From NCBI GenBank assembly GCA_964649095.1, contig CAZYPH010000046.1, forward strand, positions 1 through 15,765: a stretch of DNA of 15,765 bases. Direction: 5' to 3'. Position numbers and translations under genes: made by a program. Below the pieces are notes generated by a model that did not search any database, was not told the origin of the DNA, and was given only the letters and a program-made list of their open reading frames with translations. Positions 1 through 7,000 of this stretch are shown one piece after another. The DNA is from CAZYPH01 sp964649095. GTDB lineage: Bacteria; Bdellovibrionota; UBA1018; UBA923. The number at the start of each line of letters is the position of its first letter. Position 1 is the first letter of the stretch.

Positions 1-1101
1 GATAAGCCCGTTAGTCTTCCGAAGTTACGCGCGATTCTAAACCCAAACTACTCTCTGCCAACATACCGTCGCCTAATGACCACGCTCCGACAAGAATTCT
101 CGATGGAACATCGGGGTGTGGAAATTGCGGAAGTCGCGCTGGGCTTTCAACTGCGCACCAAACCGCACATGGCTCAAGTTCTGCGCAAACTGGTCAAAAC
201 CCAACCCCTAAAACTATCGCCCACGACCATGGAAGTACTAGCCATCGTTGCCTTTAAACAACCCATTACGAAAGAAGAAGTCGATCAAATCAGAGGGGTC
301 GACAGTGGCTACGTGTTACGCAATCTCATGGAAAAACGGCTCGTTAAAATCGCTGGCCGCAGCGAGTTGCCAGGCAAACCGCTGATCTATGCGACGACGC
401 ACGAATTTTTAGAATTGTTTAATTTAAAAGACATTAAACAAATGCCACCACTATACGAAGTAGAGGCCATGGTTGCCGCCAATGAAGTGGGTTTTGAAGA
501 AAAAACCCGCAACGTCACCGAAGCTATCGGTAAACTACTCGAGGCGCCAAGTACCCCCCTTTTTGACGACAGTTCGCTGGATTCAGAGGTCGAGTCGTTA
601 CGCCGCGAAATCGCGCATATTCCAACCACCACAGCGTTTATTGAAGAACAAAAAACGCGCGACAAATTCAGACTGCGCCTGCTCGAACTGAAGGCCCAAG
701 GCCTCACCCTCGACGCCGAGGGCAACACAGTTCCCCTAGACTCCGAACTAGCGATTTCTGAAGCGAATTTGGACGAAGCCCTAGACCGCTGGGTAGCGGC
801 CTCAACCCCGCCACCAGTGCAATCTACATTGCAAGAAGAAGCCGAAGCTGCTACAAGAGAGCGTCTTACAGAGCAGGTAGAAAGCATTGTAGCCGAATAC
901 CAAGCCTCTGTTTTTTCGACAGAAACTGACCAAATATTTGAAATTCAAGATTTCGAAAACAATAACGAGGTAGAACATGACGCGACGTCAGCAAATCCAA
1001 CCGATCACACTACAGAAACAACCAATACAAGCACCCAAAACACGGACGAAAAGTGGTCCGAAACTCAAACTAGAGAAGAAGAAACGCCTCTGGAAATTTG
1101 A
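1..1101 (+). CDS. scpB: Segregation and condensation protein B (5' end cut by the window edge)
   Basis: ScpB is the kleisin-associated subunit of the SMC-ScpAB condensin and works in chromosome compaction and segregation in the cytoplasm. The frame is open from base 1, and the residues before the first ATG (76) read DKPVSLPKLRAIL, which matches the family's N-terminal winged-helix segment. The true start therefore lies roughly 15 codons outside the window, and the ATG at 76 is internal. Family hallmarks follow: GFQLRTKP, LSPTTMEVLAIVAFKQPITKEEVDQIRG, and GRSELPGKPLIYATT ahead of the LFNLKDIKQMPPL segment (the second winged helix). ScpB usually ends soon after this, at about 180-200 residues. 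Here about 190 more residues follow, Glu/Thr/Ser-rich and probably helical then disordered. The last 125 nt overlap the next gene in another frame. Family call is secure; the role of the tail is unknown. Confidence 0.93.
   Translation, partial: DKPVSLPKLRAILNPNYSLPTYRRLMTTLRQEFSMEHRGVEIAEVALGFQLRTKPHMAQVLRKLVKTQPLKLSPTTMEVLAIVAFKQPITKEEVDQIRGVDSGYVLRNLMEKRLVKIAGRSELPGKPLIYATTHEFLELFNLKDIKQMPPLYEVEAMVAANEVGFEEKTRNVTEAIGKLLEAPSTPLFDDSSLDSEVESLRREIAHIPTTTAFIEEQKTRDKFRLRLLELKAQGLTLDAEGNTVPLDSELAISEANLDEALDRWVAASTPPPVQSTLQEEAEAATRERLTEQVESIVAEYQASVFSTETDQIFEIQDFENNNEVEHDATSANPTDHTTETTNTSTQNTDEKWSETQTREEETPLEI
967..971 (+). promoter_or_regulatory. Shine-Dalgarno site of the rluB-like gene, inside scpB
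   Basis: GAGGT lies five bases before the ATG at 977. It fixes the start of the pseudouridine synthase inside the scpB coding region. I found no other ATG, GTG or TTG in that frame before the S4 domain begins near 1297, so this site and start decide the 125-nt overlap. Confidence 0.7.
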
Positions 1102-2002
1102 TGCTTTCTTCTTAAACGCGAATAACGACGCCAAAACAACACCGGCGGTAAAACCAAAAGAGAAACCAACCAGACCAGCCAATCCAGCCAATAATGATGA
1201 CGTAGCTCTTAAGCCCCCAGCCCTTGCAAAACTTGGTGCTGAGAAGCGCCAGAAGACAAAAAAACTCAGCGACACCGATGCCGACGCCGGCAAAGAACGT
1301 ATACAGAAAGTACTATCTGCCGCAGGCATTGCCTCGCGCCGTGAGGCCGAGCGCCTCGTGTTAGAAGGGCGGGTTTCTGTGAATGGTCTTTTGGTGACCG
1401 AACTTGGTACTAAAGTACATCCACAAAACGATGCCATTAAAGTCAACGGCAGGATGATTTTGACGGATGTCGAAAAAGTGTATGCCGTATTTTACAAACC
1501 CAAGGGCATTATTAGTTCCCTCAAAGACCCTGAAGGCCGCGAAACACTAGAGCGTTACTTTAGGCATTTTAGAGAACGTTTGTTACCGATCGGGCGTTTA
1601 GACTTTAATTCAGAAGGTGTTTTGCTGATGACCAACGACGGTGACTTACTGAACCGCATCGTCAAAAATCGCAACCTTCCGAAAATTTACATGGTCAAAG
1701 TAAAGGGCCACCCACTCAAGAAGGATCTCGATTTTTTACGTGAGGGTATTTTTACTGATAATGGTGTCGTGCGCATTTTAGATCTCGACGTCGACCATTC
1801 GTTAAAGAATAAAAGTTGGATCAAACTAGAAGTCACGCAAGGCTCCAACCTCGACCTTCGCGAATTACTCAATCAGCGTAATATCTACGTAGACCGCATC
1901 GTACGCTCTGCTGTTGGAAATTTGTCAATTAAGGGCTTATTTCCTGGTGAATACGAGTTGGTAAAAAAATCAGACTTCGAAGCATTAGCTATCTCTAGCT
2001 AA
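977..2002 (+). CDS. rluB: RluB/RsuA-family rRNA pseudouridine synthase
   Basis: Members isomerise a specific uridine in rRNA to pseudouridine; RluB acts on 23S rRNA near the peptidyl-transferase centre. The 341-residue protein has a Lys/Arg-rich, probably disordered extension (1-105), an S4 RNA-binding domain (about 107-155, RIQKVLSAAGIASRREAERL) and the catalytic domain. KPKG is at 174-177, and the catalytic-Asp motif GRLDFNSEG has D209. The C-terminal motif that I recall as EGRNRQVRRM in relatives is replaced here by TQGSNLDLRELL, keeping one Gly and one Arg. The start overlaps scpB by 125 nt, as expected for a translationally coupled operon, and the ABC-F gene starts 5 nt after the stop. 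RluB is preferred over RsuA/RluE/RluF because of the scpB neighbourhood; the exact target uridine is not shown by the sequence. Confidence 0.88.
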   Translation: MTRRQQIQPITLQKQPIQAPKTRTKSGPKLKLEKKKRLWKFDAFFLNANNDAKTTPAVKPKEKPTRPANPANNDDVALKPPALAKLGAEKRQKTKKLSDTDADAGKERIQKVLSAAGIASRREAERLVLEGRVSVNGLLVTELGTKVHPQNDAIKVNGRMILTDVEKVYAVFYKPKGIISSLKDPEGRETLERYFRHFRERLLPIGRLDFNSEGVLLMTNDGDLLNRIVKNRNLPKIYMVKVKGHPLKKDLDFLREGIFTDNGVVRILDLDVDHSLKNKSWIKLEVTQGSNLDLRELLNQRNIYVDRIVRSAVGNLSIKGLFPGEYELVKKSDFEALAISS

Positions 2003-2007
2003 TTCGT

Positions 2008-3963
2008 ATGATAACGATCCAAAACATCTCTAAACAATACGGCTCGAAAGTTCTTTTCGACGAAGCATCGGCGTTTATCAATGCCGATGCTAGAGTTGCT
2101 TTGATTGGCCCCAATGGCGCTGGCAAAAGCACACTCATCAAAATGATCTTAGAGCAAGAATCACCAGACTCGGGCACAATTGGTCGCGCAAAAAATCTGA
2201 CCATTGGCCACTTGGCGCAAGAAGTACCTAAAAGCTCGGAGTTCTCAGTCTTAGAAGAAACCATGCGGCTTGATGGTCGACGTGAAAAACTTTTAGAAAC
2301 GCAACGCTACTACGAAACTCTTTTTGAAACAGGCGAAGCGTCTGACTCAGACCTACTGCGTTATGGCCGTATTTCTGAAGAATTAGAACATCTGGATGAG
2401 TACCGCCTAGAATCGCGAGCCAAAGAAATTCTTTCTGGCATGGGTTTTAGTGAAGCCGACTTTCAACGTCGTTTGAGCGAGTTCAGCGGCGGCTGGCTAA
2501 TGCGCGTGGCGCTGTCACGCGTTTTGTTAAGCAGTCCTGATTTGTTGTTATTAGACGAACCGACCAACCACTTAGATCTCGAATCTCTAATATGGCTTGA
2601 AGAATTTTTGACTGAATTTAAAGGCGCCATACTTTTAGTCAGTCACGATACGGCGTTTTTAAACCGCATTGTGCGTGAGGTTTTAGAAATCGACCAACAA
2701 CAAATTACCCGTTATGCCGGCAATCTGAACGCCTATGCTGCTCAAAAGGCAGAACGCCTAACCATCTTAAAAGCACAATATGAAGGCCAACAGGCTAAAA
2801 TAGCTGACATTGAGGCCTTTGTAGCGCGTTTTGGTGCGAAAGCCACCAAAGCCCGCCAGGCCCAGAGTCGATTAAAACAATTAGAAAAGATGGATCTCAT
2901 CGAATTGCCTGAGGCGCGCTCAAAAGTACGCTTTCGTTTTCCAGAGGCTCCCCATTCAGGCAAAGACATTATCACGATGCAAAACGTTGATCTTAAATAT
3001 AGTGAAAAAACTATATTTAAAAATATGAATTGGACGATTCAAAAAAACTCTCGTGTAGCTATCGTTGGGGTCAATGGCGCCGGCAAAACGTCGCTATTGA
3101 GAGTATTGGCGCAAGAGTTGGCGCCATCTAACGGAAACGTAAAGTTAGGCCACCAAGTCAAAGTAGGCTATTACGCCCAGATGCAGACGGAAAGTTTACA
3201 ACTACATCGTACGATTTTCGAAGAACTCTCGGAAGCCGCGGTTCAAGCGAGAGGTTCGGCCAACTTTAGCGAAACGGAAGTCCGTGGTATTGCCGGAGCT
3301 TTTTTATTCTCTGGCGACGCCATTCAAAAGAAATGCTCCGTATTGTCGGGTGGAGAAAAGGCACGTGTTGCGTTGGCCAAGCTACTTCTTACGCCGTCAA
3401 ACTTTCTCATCTTAGACGAACCCACAAACCACTTAGATATGGACTCACGACAGGTCTTACTAGAGGCCTTAAAAACCTACACCGGCACACTGTGTTTGGT
3501 TTCACATGACCGTGAGTTTATGGCACCACTTGTGAATGCCGTATTAGAAATTGTGCCTCAACCAACTGGCGGCGAAGTGCACCACTTGGTCTGCAGTTAC
3601 GATGACTACGTGGCCCGCACGACAAAGGCTTTAAAAGCCGCGAAACAAGAAAAACACACGTTACGCAAAAGTACGACTACTGTTGTGGCAAAACCAAGCG
3701 CAACTAACGCTGCTGCAAAGCCCGTTACGACCGGTATTACGTCGAATCAAAAACGTTCGTGGGAGCGCGAACGCGATAAACTCGAAGCTCAAATCAATAC
3801 GTTAGAATCTAAACAAAATACGTTGGCTGAACAACTGTCACAAGAAAGTACCTACCAAGATCAAACACTCTGGAAGCGCCTGACATTGGAACAGCAAGAG
3901 ACGGCGAGACAATTGGAAGATGTTATGACGAAGTGGGAACAAGTCAGTGCCAAACTTCTTTAG
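2008..3963 (+). CDS. ABC-F family ATPase (Uup/EttA-like ribosome-associated)
   Basis: ABC-F proteins are soluble twin-ATPase proteins, without membrane domains, that bind the ribosomal E site and rescue or regulate translation. Two nucleotide-binding domains are visible. NBD1 has Walker A GPNGAGKS (34-41), signature FSGGW (159-163), Walker B LLLDEP (D183, E184) and SHD (212-214). NBD2 has Walker A GVNGAGKT (354-361), LSGGE (446-450), LILDEP (D470, E471) and SHD (499-501). Between them lies the ABC-F linker (about 245-300) with FVARFGAKATKARQAQSR. The C-terminus (about 585-651) is a charged coiled coil like the Uup C-terminal domain, joined by an Ala/Thr/Lys-rich spacer. The N-terminus MITIQNISKQYG aligns with the family start, so ATG 2008 is right even though no clear ribosome-binding site precedes it. 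Translation is probably coupled to rluB, 5 nt upstream. Subfamily (Uup, YheS or EttA) is not settled. Confidence 0.93.
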   Translation: MITIQNISKQYGSKVLFDEASAFINADARVALIGPNGAGKSTLIKMILEQESPDSGTIGRAKNLTIGHLAQEVPKSSEFSVLEETMRLDGRREKLLETQRYYETLFETGEASDSDLLRYGRISEELEHLDEYRLESRAKEILSGMGFSEADFQRRLSEFSGGWLMRVALSRVLLSSPDLLLLDEPTNHLDLESLIWLEEFLTEFKGAILLVSHDTAFLNRIVREVLEIDQQQITRYAGNLNAYAAQKAERLTILKAQYEGQQAKIADIEAFVARFGAKATKARQAQSRLKQLEKMDLIELPEARSKVRFRFPEAPHSGKDIITMQNVDLKYSEKTIFKNMNWTIQKNSRVAIVGVNGAGKTSLLRVLAQELAPSNGNVKLGHQVKVGYYAQMQTESLQLHRTIFEELSEAAVQARGSANFSETEVRGIAGAFLFSGDAIQKKCSVLSGGEKARVALAKLLLTPSNFLILDEPTNHLDMDSRQVLLEALKTYTGTLCLVSHDREFMAPLVNAVLEIVPQPTGGEVHHLVCSYDDYVARTTKALKAAKQEKHTLRKSTTTVVAKPSATNAAAKPVTTGITSNQKRSWERERDKLEAQINTLESKQNTLAEQLSQESTYQDQTLWKRLTLEQQETARQLEDVMTKWEQVSAKLL

Positions 3964-3966
3964 CCA

Positions 3967-5205
3967 TCAAACGCTGCTGCCCGCAGCATGCCCCGACGCC
4001 CACGCCCACTGATAGTTGAAACCACCGAGCCAGCCCGTGACATCAACCACTTCACCAATAAAATACAAGCCCGGTACTGTTTTGGATTCCATGGTTTTTG
4101 ACGACAACGCGTGCGTATCGACACCGCCACGCGTGACTTCGGCCTTAGAATAGCCCACCGTCGACTTGGGATTACATATAAAATTCTGTATACCTTGTTG
4201 AAGCTTCGTCAGAGACTCTGTCGAAAATACATTAATAGGTCGATTCGATCGAGGCACGTACTTTTCACACAACGCCTCAGCTAAACGTTTTGGCAATAAA
4301 GTACTTACTAACGTCTTAAGATCGGTTTTCGAATCGCGTCGGTCACTAAACCAGCGTTGTAGTTCAGCCTCCGTCATCGAAGGTAAAAAATTAATAAAGA
4401 TACTTTCGCCGGGATTCCAATGGAGTGATGCTTGCAATGCCACCGGCCCACTAAGCCCTACATGGGTAAAGAGCAGATTCTCTTGAAACGCTATCGCGCC
4501 GCAGCGAATCACCGCATCGAGAGCGATTCCCGAAAAACCTTCAAAAAGTTTTTGATCGTGCTCCGATAAAATAAAGCCATCGAGCGCTGGCGCAAGAGCC
4601 GTAACCGGCACGTCGAATTGTTGGGCAATACGATAACCAATGTCGGTAGCGCCAATTTTTGGTAACGACAGTCCACCTGTGGCCACCACAAGCGACGTGG
4701 AGTGCAAAACTAAACCTTTGTCCGTACACGTTTTGAAGCGGGCTGTTGGTGTTATCTCCGCCGCGGGAGCAAGGCGCTCTACCGTAAGAATCTCCTGCTC
4801 CAAAAACAGCGTTACACCCACGTCGCGCACTTCATGTTCTAACATCGCCACCAATTGTTTGGCCGACTCGTTACAAAACAATTGGCCGTGCCGGCGTTCA
4901 TGGTAGGCGATGCCATGTTTTTCCACCATGGCAATAAAATCGTTGGGCTGAAAGCGACGCAGCGCCGAGGTCGAAAAATGCGGATTTTGTGAAACATAAT
5001 TCTGCGGCCCGACGGTTAGGTTCGTAAAGTTACACCGACCACCGCCCGAAATAGTAATTTTTCCCCCGACACGTTTTGAGTGGTCAACCACAGCAACCCG
5101 AAGCCCCCGCCTAGCCGCCGTGAGAGCGCACATAAGCCCAGCACCACCGGCCCCGAGAATGACGACATCGAAAAAAGAATCGTGTTCTGACATGCGATCT
5201 ACCAT
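3967..5205 (-). CDS. BaiN/HI0933-family NAD(P)/FAD-dependent oxidoreductase (YhiN-like)
   Basis: This is a soluble flavoprotein of the HI0933/YhiN/BaiN family, whose physiological substrate is mostly unknown. The FAD-binding Rossmann motif GAGGAG is at about 18-23, followed by the acidic end of beta-2 in VAVVDHSKRVGGKI. The family block TISGGGRCNFTN is at about 51-62, and the C-terminal FAD motif FIGEVVDVTGWLGGFNYQWA lies close to the end. At 412 residues the length is typical. ATG at 5205 is used here; a second ATG 12 nt downstream (5193, MSEHDSFF) is equally possible and neither has a strong ribosome-binding site. The gene is transcribed towards the ABC-F gene and the two stops are only 3 nt apart, so no terminator fits between them. 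Upstream it diverges from the initiator tRNA promoter. Confidence 0.9.
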   Translation of the reverse strand: MVDRMSEHDSFFDVVILGAGGAGLMCALTAARRGLRVAVVDHSKRVGGKITISGGGRCNFTNLTVGPQNYVSQNPHFSTSALRRFQPNDFIAMVEKHGIAYHERRHGQLFCNESAKQLVAMLEHEVRDVGVTLFLEQEILTVERLAPAAEITPTARFKTCTDKGLVLHSTSLVVATGGLSLPKIGATDIGYRIAQQFDVPVTALAPALDGFILSEHDQKLFEGFSGIALDAVIRCGAIAFQENLLFTHVGLSGPVALQASLHWNPGESIFINFLPSMTEAELQRWFSDRRDSKTDLKTLVSTLLPKRLAEALCEKYVPRSNRPINVFSTESLTKLQQGIQNFICNPKSTVGYSKAEVTRGGVDTHALSSKTMESKTVPGLYFIGEVVDVTGWLGGFNYQWAWASGHAAGSSV

Positions 5206-5254
5206 ACGGCCAGAGATACCATGAGCCGGTAATCTTCGAATCTTTTAGTTTTGT

Positions 5255-5283
5255 TTGACAGTATTGGGCCAACTGGTTATTAA
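5255..5283 (+). promoter_or_regulatory. Sigma70-type promoter of the initiator tRNA gene
   Basis: A perfect -35 TTGACA (5255-5260) is followed by a 17-nt spacer and TATTAA (5278-5283, 4 of 6 matches to TATAAT). The predicted start near 5290-5291 would leave only about an 8-nt leader before the tRNA, usual for single tRNA units. A GC-rich stretch (GGGC at 5285-5288) follows the -10, which would fit stringent control, but that is inference. Confidence 0.75.
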
Positions 5284-5298
5284 TGGGCTTCTGTTTAT

Positions 5299-5375
<77 letters not shown>

Positions 5376-5377
5376 AT

Positions 5378-5416
5378 AAAACCCCCGAAACGCTTACTGT
5401 GTTTCGGGGGTTTTTT
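5378..5416 (+). terminator. Rho-independent terminator of the tRNA-fMet unit
   Basis: The stem ACCCCCGAAAC (5381-5391) pairs perfectly with GTTTCGGGGGT (5401-5411) across a 9-nt loop. It is followed by a run of Ts (to 5416) and preceded by As that extend the stem. It sits 2 nt after the CCA end and closes the tRNA transcription unit. Confidence 0.95.
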
Positions 5417-5493
5417 GTTTTTGCGCGAGCACGGCCAAACGGCCGCGCGCAGCCCGAAAACCAGCGTCAGGTCTTGAACAGGAGCCAACACAA

Positions 5494-6354
5494 ATGCCAC
5501 CGTCACTAAGTTACTTACTTTTAGGTTGTGCCACTGTTTTGCTTTGGGTGTATCCGAAACATCCGGTGCGCGGACTGGGCGTCTTTGGTGTCTCTGTTAT
5601 TGTTGCCCTAATAACCGAAAGGTTAAATTTTATCGGGCTGACGGCCGTTTTCGCGCTAGGCCTTGTGTTGCGCGCTGGGTACCAATCTAAACCACAACCA
5701 CGCCTACTAAGCATATTGGCGCACGCCAGCATCGTGATTCTAGGCACCGCTTTAATTTCACATTGGATGCCGGGCTTTCAGAATCTCAAGGTCATCGATG
5801 CGATAAAGTTTTCGTACGATTCGCGGCCCTATTCGATGTATCTCAACTTTGATAAGGGCGCTGTGGGCTTTTTAATAGCCTACTTTGTAGGTTATAAAGC
5901 GCAGTCAATGCGAGACTGGAAAAACACCACTAAAACAGCACTACTCTGCATCGCACCTTGCGCAGCGCTACTTATGAGTGTCGCACTCCTTATCCGCTTT
6001 GTAAGGTTTGATCCCAAGCTTCCATCACAAACAGGCATATGGATGTTTTCCAATATACTGTTTACAGCCGTTCCAGAAGAAATGTTCTTTAGATACTATA
6101 TTCAAAAAAATATATTTAAAATTGTAGGTCCAAAACGTTCGTGGATCGCTATCGTGATCGCCTCGATTATTTTTGGAATATTTCCAAGCCACCTAAAGGC
6201 CGGGGTCGCTTTTGTGGCCCTCGCAACTATTGCCGGAATATTTTACGGCTACGCTTATCTCAAAAGTAATCGCATCGAAGCCGCCATCATCACCCACTCC
6301 GCCGTCAATGCGACCCACTTCCTTTTGTTTAGTTATTTGGGGTTGATGGGGTGA
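5494..6354 (+). CDS. CPBP family intramembrane metalloprotease (CAAX protease/bacteriocin-processing type)
   Basis: CPBP (ABI) proteins are polytopic membrane proteases related to Rce1. Bacterial members process or give immunity to peptides, or have unknown targets. This 286-residue protein has about seven or eight hydrophobic segments. The active-site motifs fall in the C-terminal half: PEEMFFR (E195, E196, R200) and HSAVN (H268, N272). Motif 2, normally FxxxH, appears as FGIFPSH (H233), with spacing slightly different from the consensus. The ATG at 5494 has a strong AGGAG (5480-5484) nine bases upstream. No clear -10/-35 is visible between the tRNA terminator and the start, so its promoter is not identified. 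No small peptide substrate or bacteriocin gene is next to it, so the target is unknown. Confidence 0.88.
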   Translation: MPPSLSYLLLGCATVLLWVYPKHPVRGLGVFGVSVIVALITERLNFIGLTAVFALGLVLRAGYQSKPQPRLLSILAHASIVILGTALISHWMPGFQNLKVIDAIKFSYDSRPYSMYLNFDKGAVGFLIAYFVGYKAQSMRDWKNTTKTALLCIAPCAALLMSVALLIRFVRFDPKLPSQTGIWMFSNILFTAVPEEMFFRYYIQKNIFKIVGPKRSWIAIVIASIIFGIFPSHLKAGVAFVALATIAGIFYGYAYLKSNRIEAAIITHSAVNATHFLLFSYLGLMG

Positions 6355-6358
6355 GGGG

Positions 6359-6367
6359 TGCTATAAT
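6359..6367 (+). promoter_or_regulatory. Extended -10 promoter element before the secreted-protein pair
   Basis: TGC followed by a perfect TATAAT at 6362-6367 forms an extended -10 box just after the CPBP stop codon. Only a poor -35 candidate (TTGGGG, 6337-6342, 19-nt spacer) exists, but extended -10 promoters can do without one. It would give a leader of about 65 nt, AT-rich, before the TTG start at 6441. Its use is inferred. Confidence 0.4.
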
Positions 6368-6440
6368 TCTGCGCAGCGTTAACTAAAATTACCTTTGGCT
6401 AGAATAAGTTATTAAAACATAAATAGTTTATAAATTAAAG

Positions 6441-6947
6441 TTGTTTACACTTGTGGTTTTGTTACTCTTTTCTTCAGGGGTAGATGTTGCTAGCGGCACC
6501 GCTCCGGCCACACAAACAACCACCGTTTCTGTAACAAATTATACAAATCAGCAAATATCAGACCGTCTATTTCAAGAAATGCGCCCTCAGCTTTTCGCGT
6601 CGGCCGGTCAAACACGTTCAGGATTACGAGCCTTAAGACAACGGGCAAACGAATTAGCGGAACGCATTCGAGAACACCCCGACGCTGAGCTGAGTCAGGT
6701 TTTGTTAAGTGTATTTTTAAGTAACCAAGGGCGAAGTTCCACTGATCGGACACTGCTGCGCGCAGAGGTGATGCAAAAAATTGTTGATACCCATTTACGT
6801 CGGATTGATGACGCCCGTTTTTTGTATCTTGCACGAACCCTCAATAAAAACAGCAGCCTTCAGCGCGCCCTAGATAGGATGCCACCAGCGCCGGCCGTCC
6901 CAATCGCACCCATTATCACTACACCGGCAGTAGCGCCCGTGCAGTGA
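6441..6947 (+). CDS. Small predicted secreted protein, unknown function
   Basis: I do not recognise this family. The 168-residue product starts with a hydrophobic stretch (MFTLVVLLLFSSG) and then VASG-TAPA, which looks like a signal peptide cut near residue 20, but it lacks the usual positive N-terminal residues. The body (about 35-135) is Arg/Leu/Gln-rich and mostly helical, with LRALRQRANELAERIREHPD and TDRTLLRAEVMQKIVD. The tail is Pro/Ala/Ile-rich low-complexity sequence. TTG at 6441 is the only usable start after the in-frame stop at 6420-6422, apart from GTG (6453) and TTG (6459), which would shorten the hydrophobic stretch further. The next gene starts 53 nt downstream and encodes a longer secreted protein with a matching helical segment, so the two probably form an operon of paralogues. 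Confidence 0.6.
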   Translation: MFTLVVLLLFSSGVDVASGTAPATQTTTVSVTNYTNQQISDRLFQEMRPQLFASAGQTRSGLRALRQRANELAERIREHPDAELSQVLLSVFLSNQGRSSTDRTLLRAEVMQKIVDTHLRRIDDARFLYLARTLNKNSSLQRALDRMPPAPAVPIAPIITTPAVAPVQ

Positions 6948-7000
6948 TGGATTCGATACCTGTTATAAAACATCATTATTTCTAACCTGAAAGGAAACCG

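Noticed and set aside
387..887. 166-codon open frame on the minus strand inside scpB
   Set aside because: Ser/Arg-rich composition with no domain, fully inside a strongly supported gene on the other strand; a shadow frame.
988..1446. 152-codon minus frame inside rluB
   Set aside because: It mirrors the low-complexity N-terminus of rluB and shows no motif; a shadow of a real gene.
6429..6435. TATAAAT as a -10 box for the first secreted protein
   Set aside because: No -35 at a proper distance and it lies only a few bases from the start codon; the TGCTATAAT at 6359 is better.
6490..6834. 114-codon minus frame opposite the first secreted protein
   Set aside because: No signal, domain or ribosome-binding site; the plus frame has a signal-like start and a paralogue next door.
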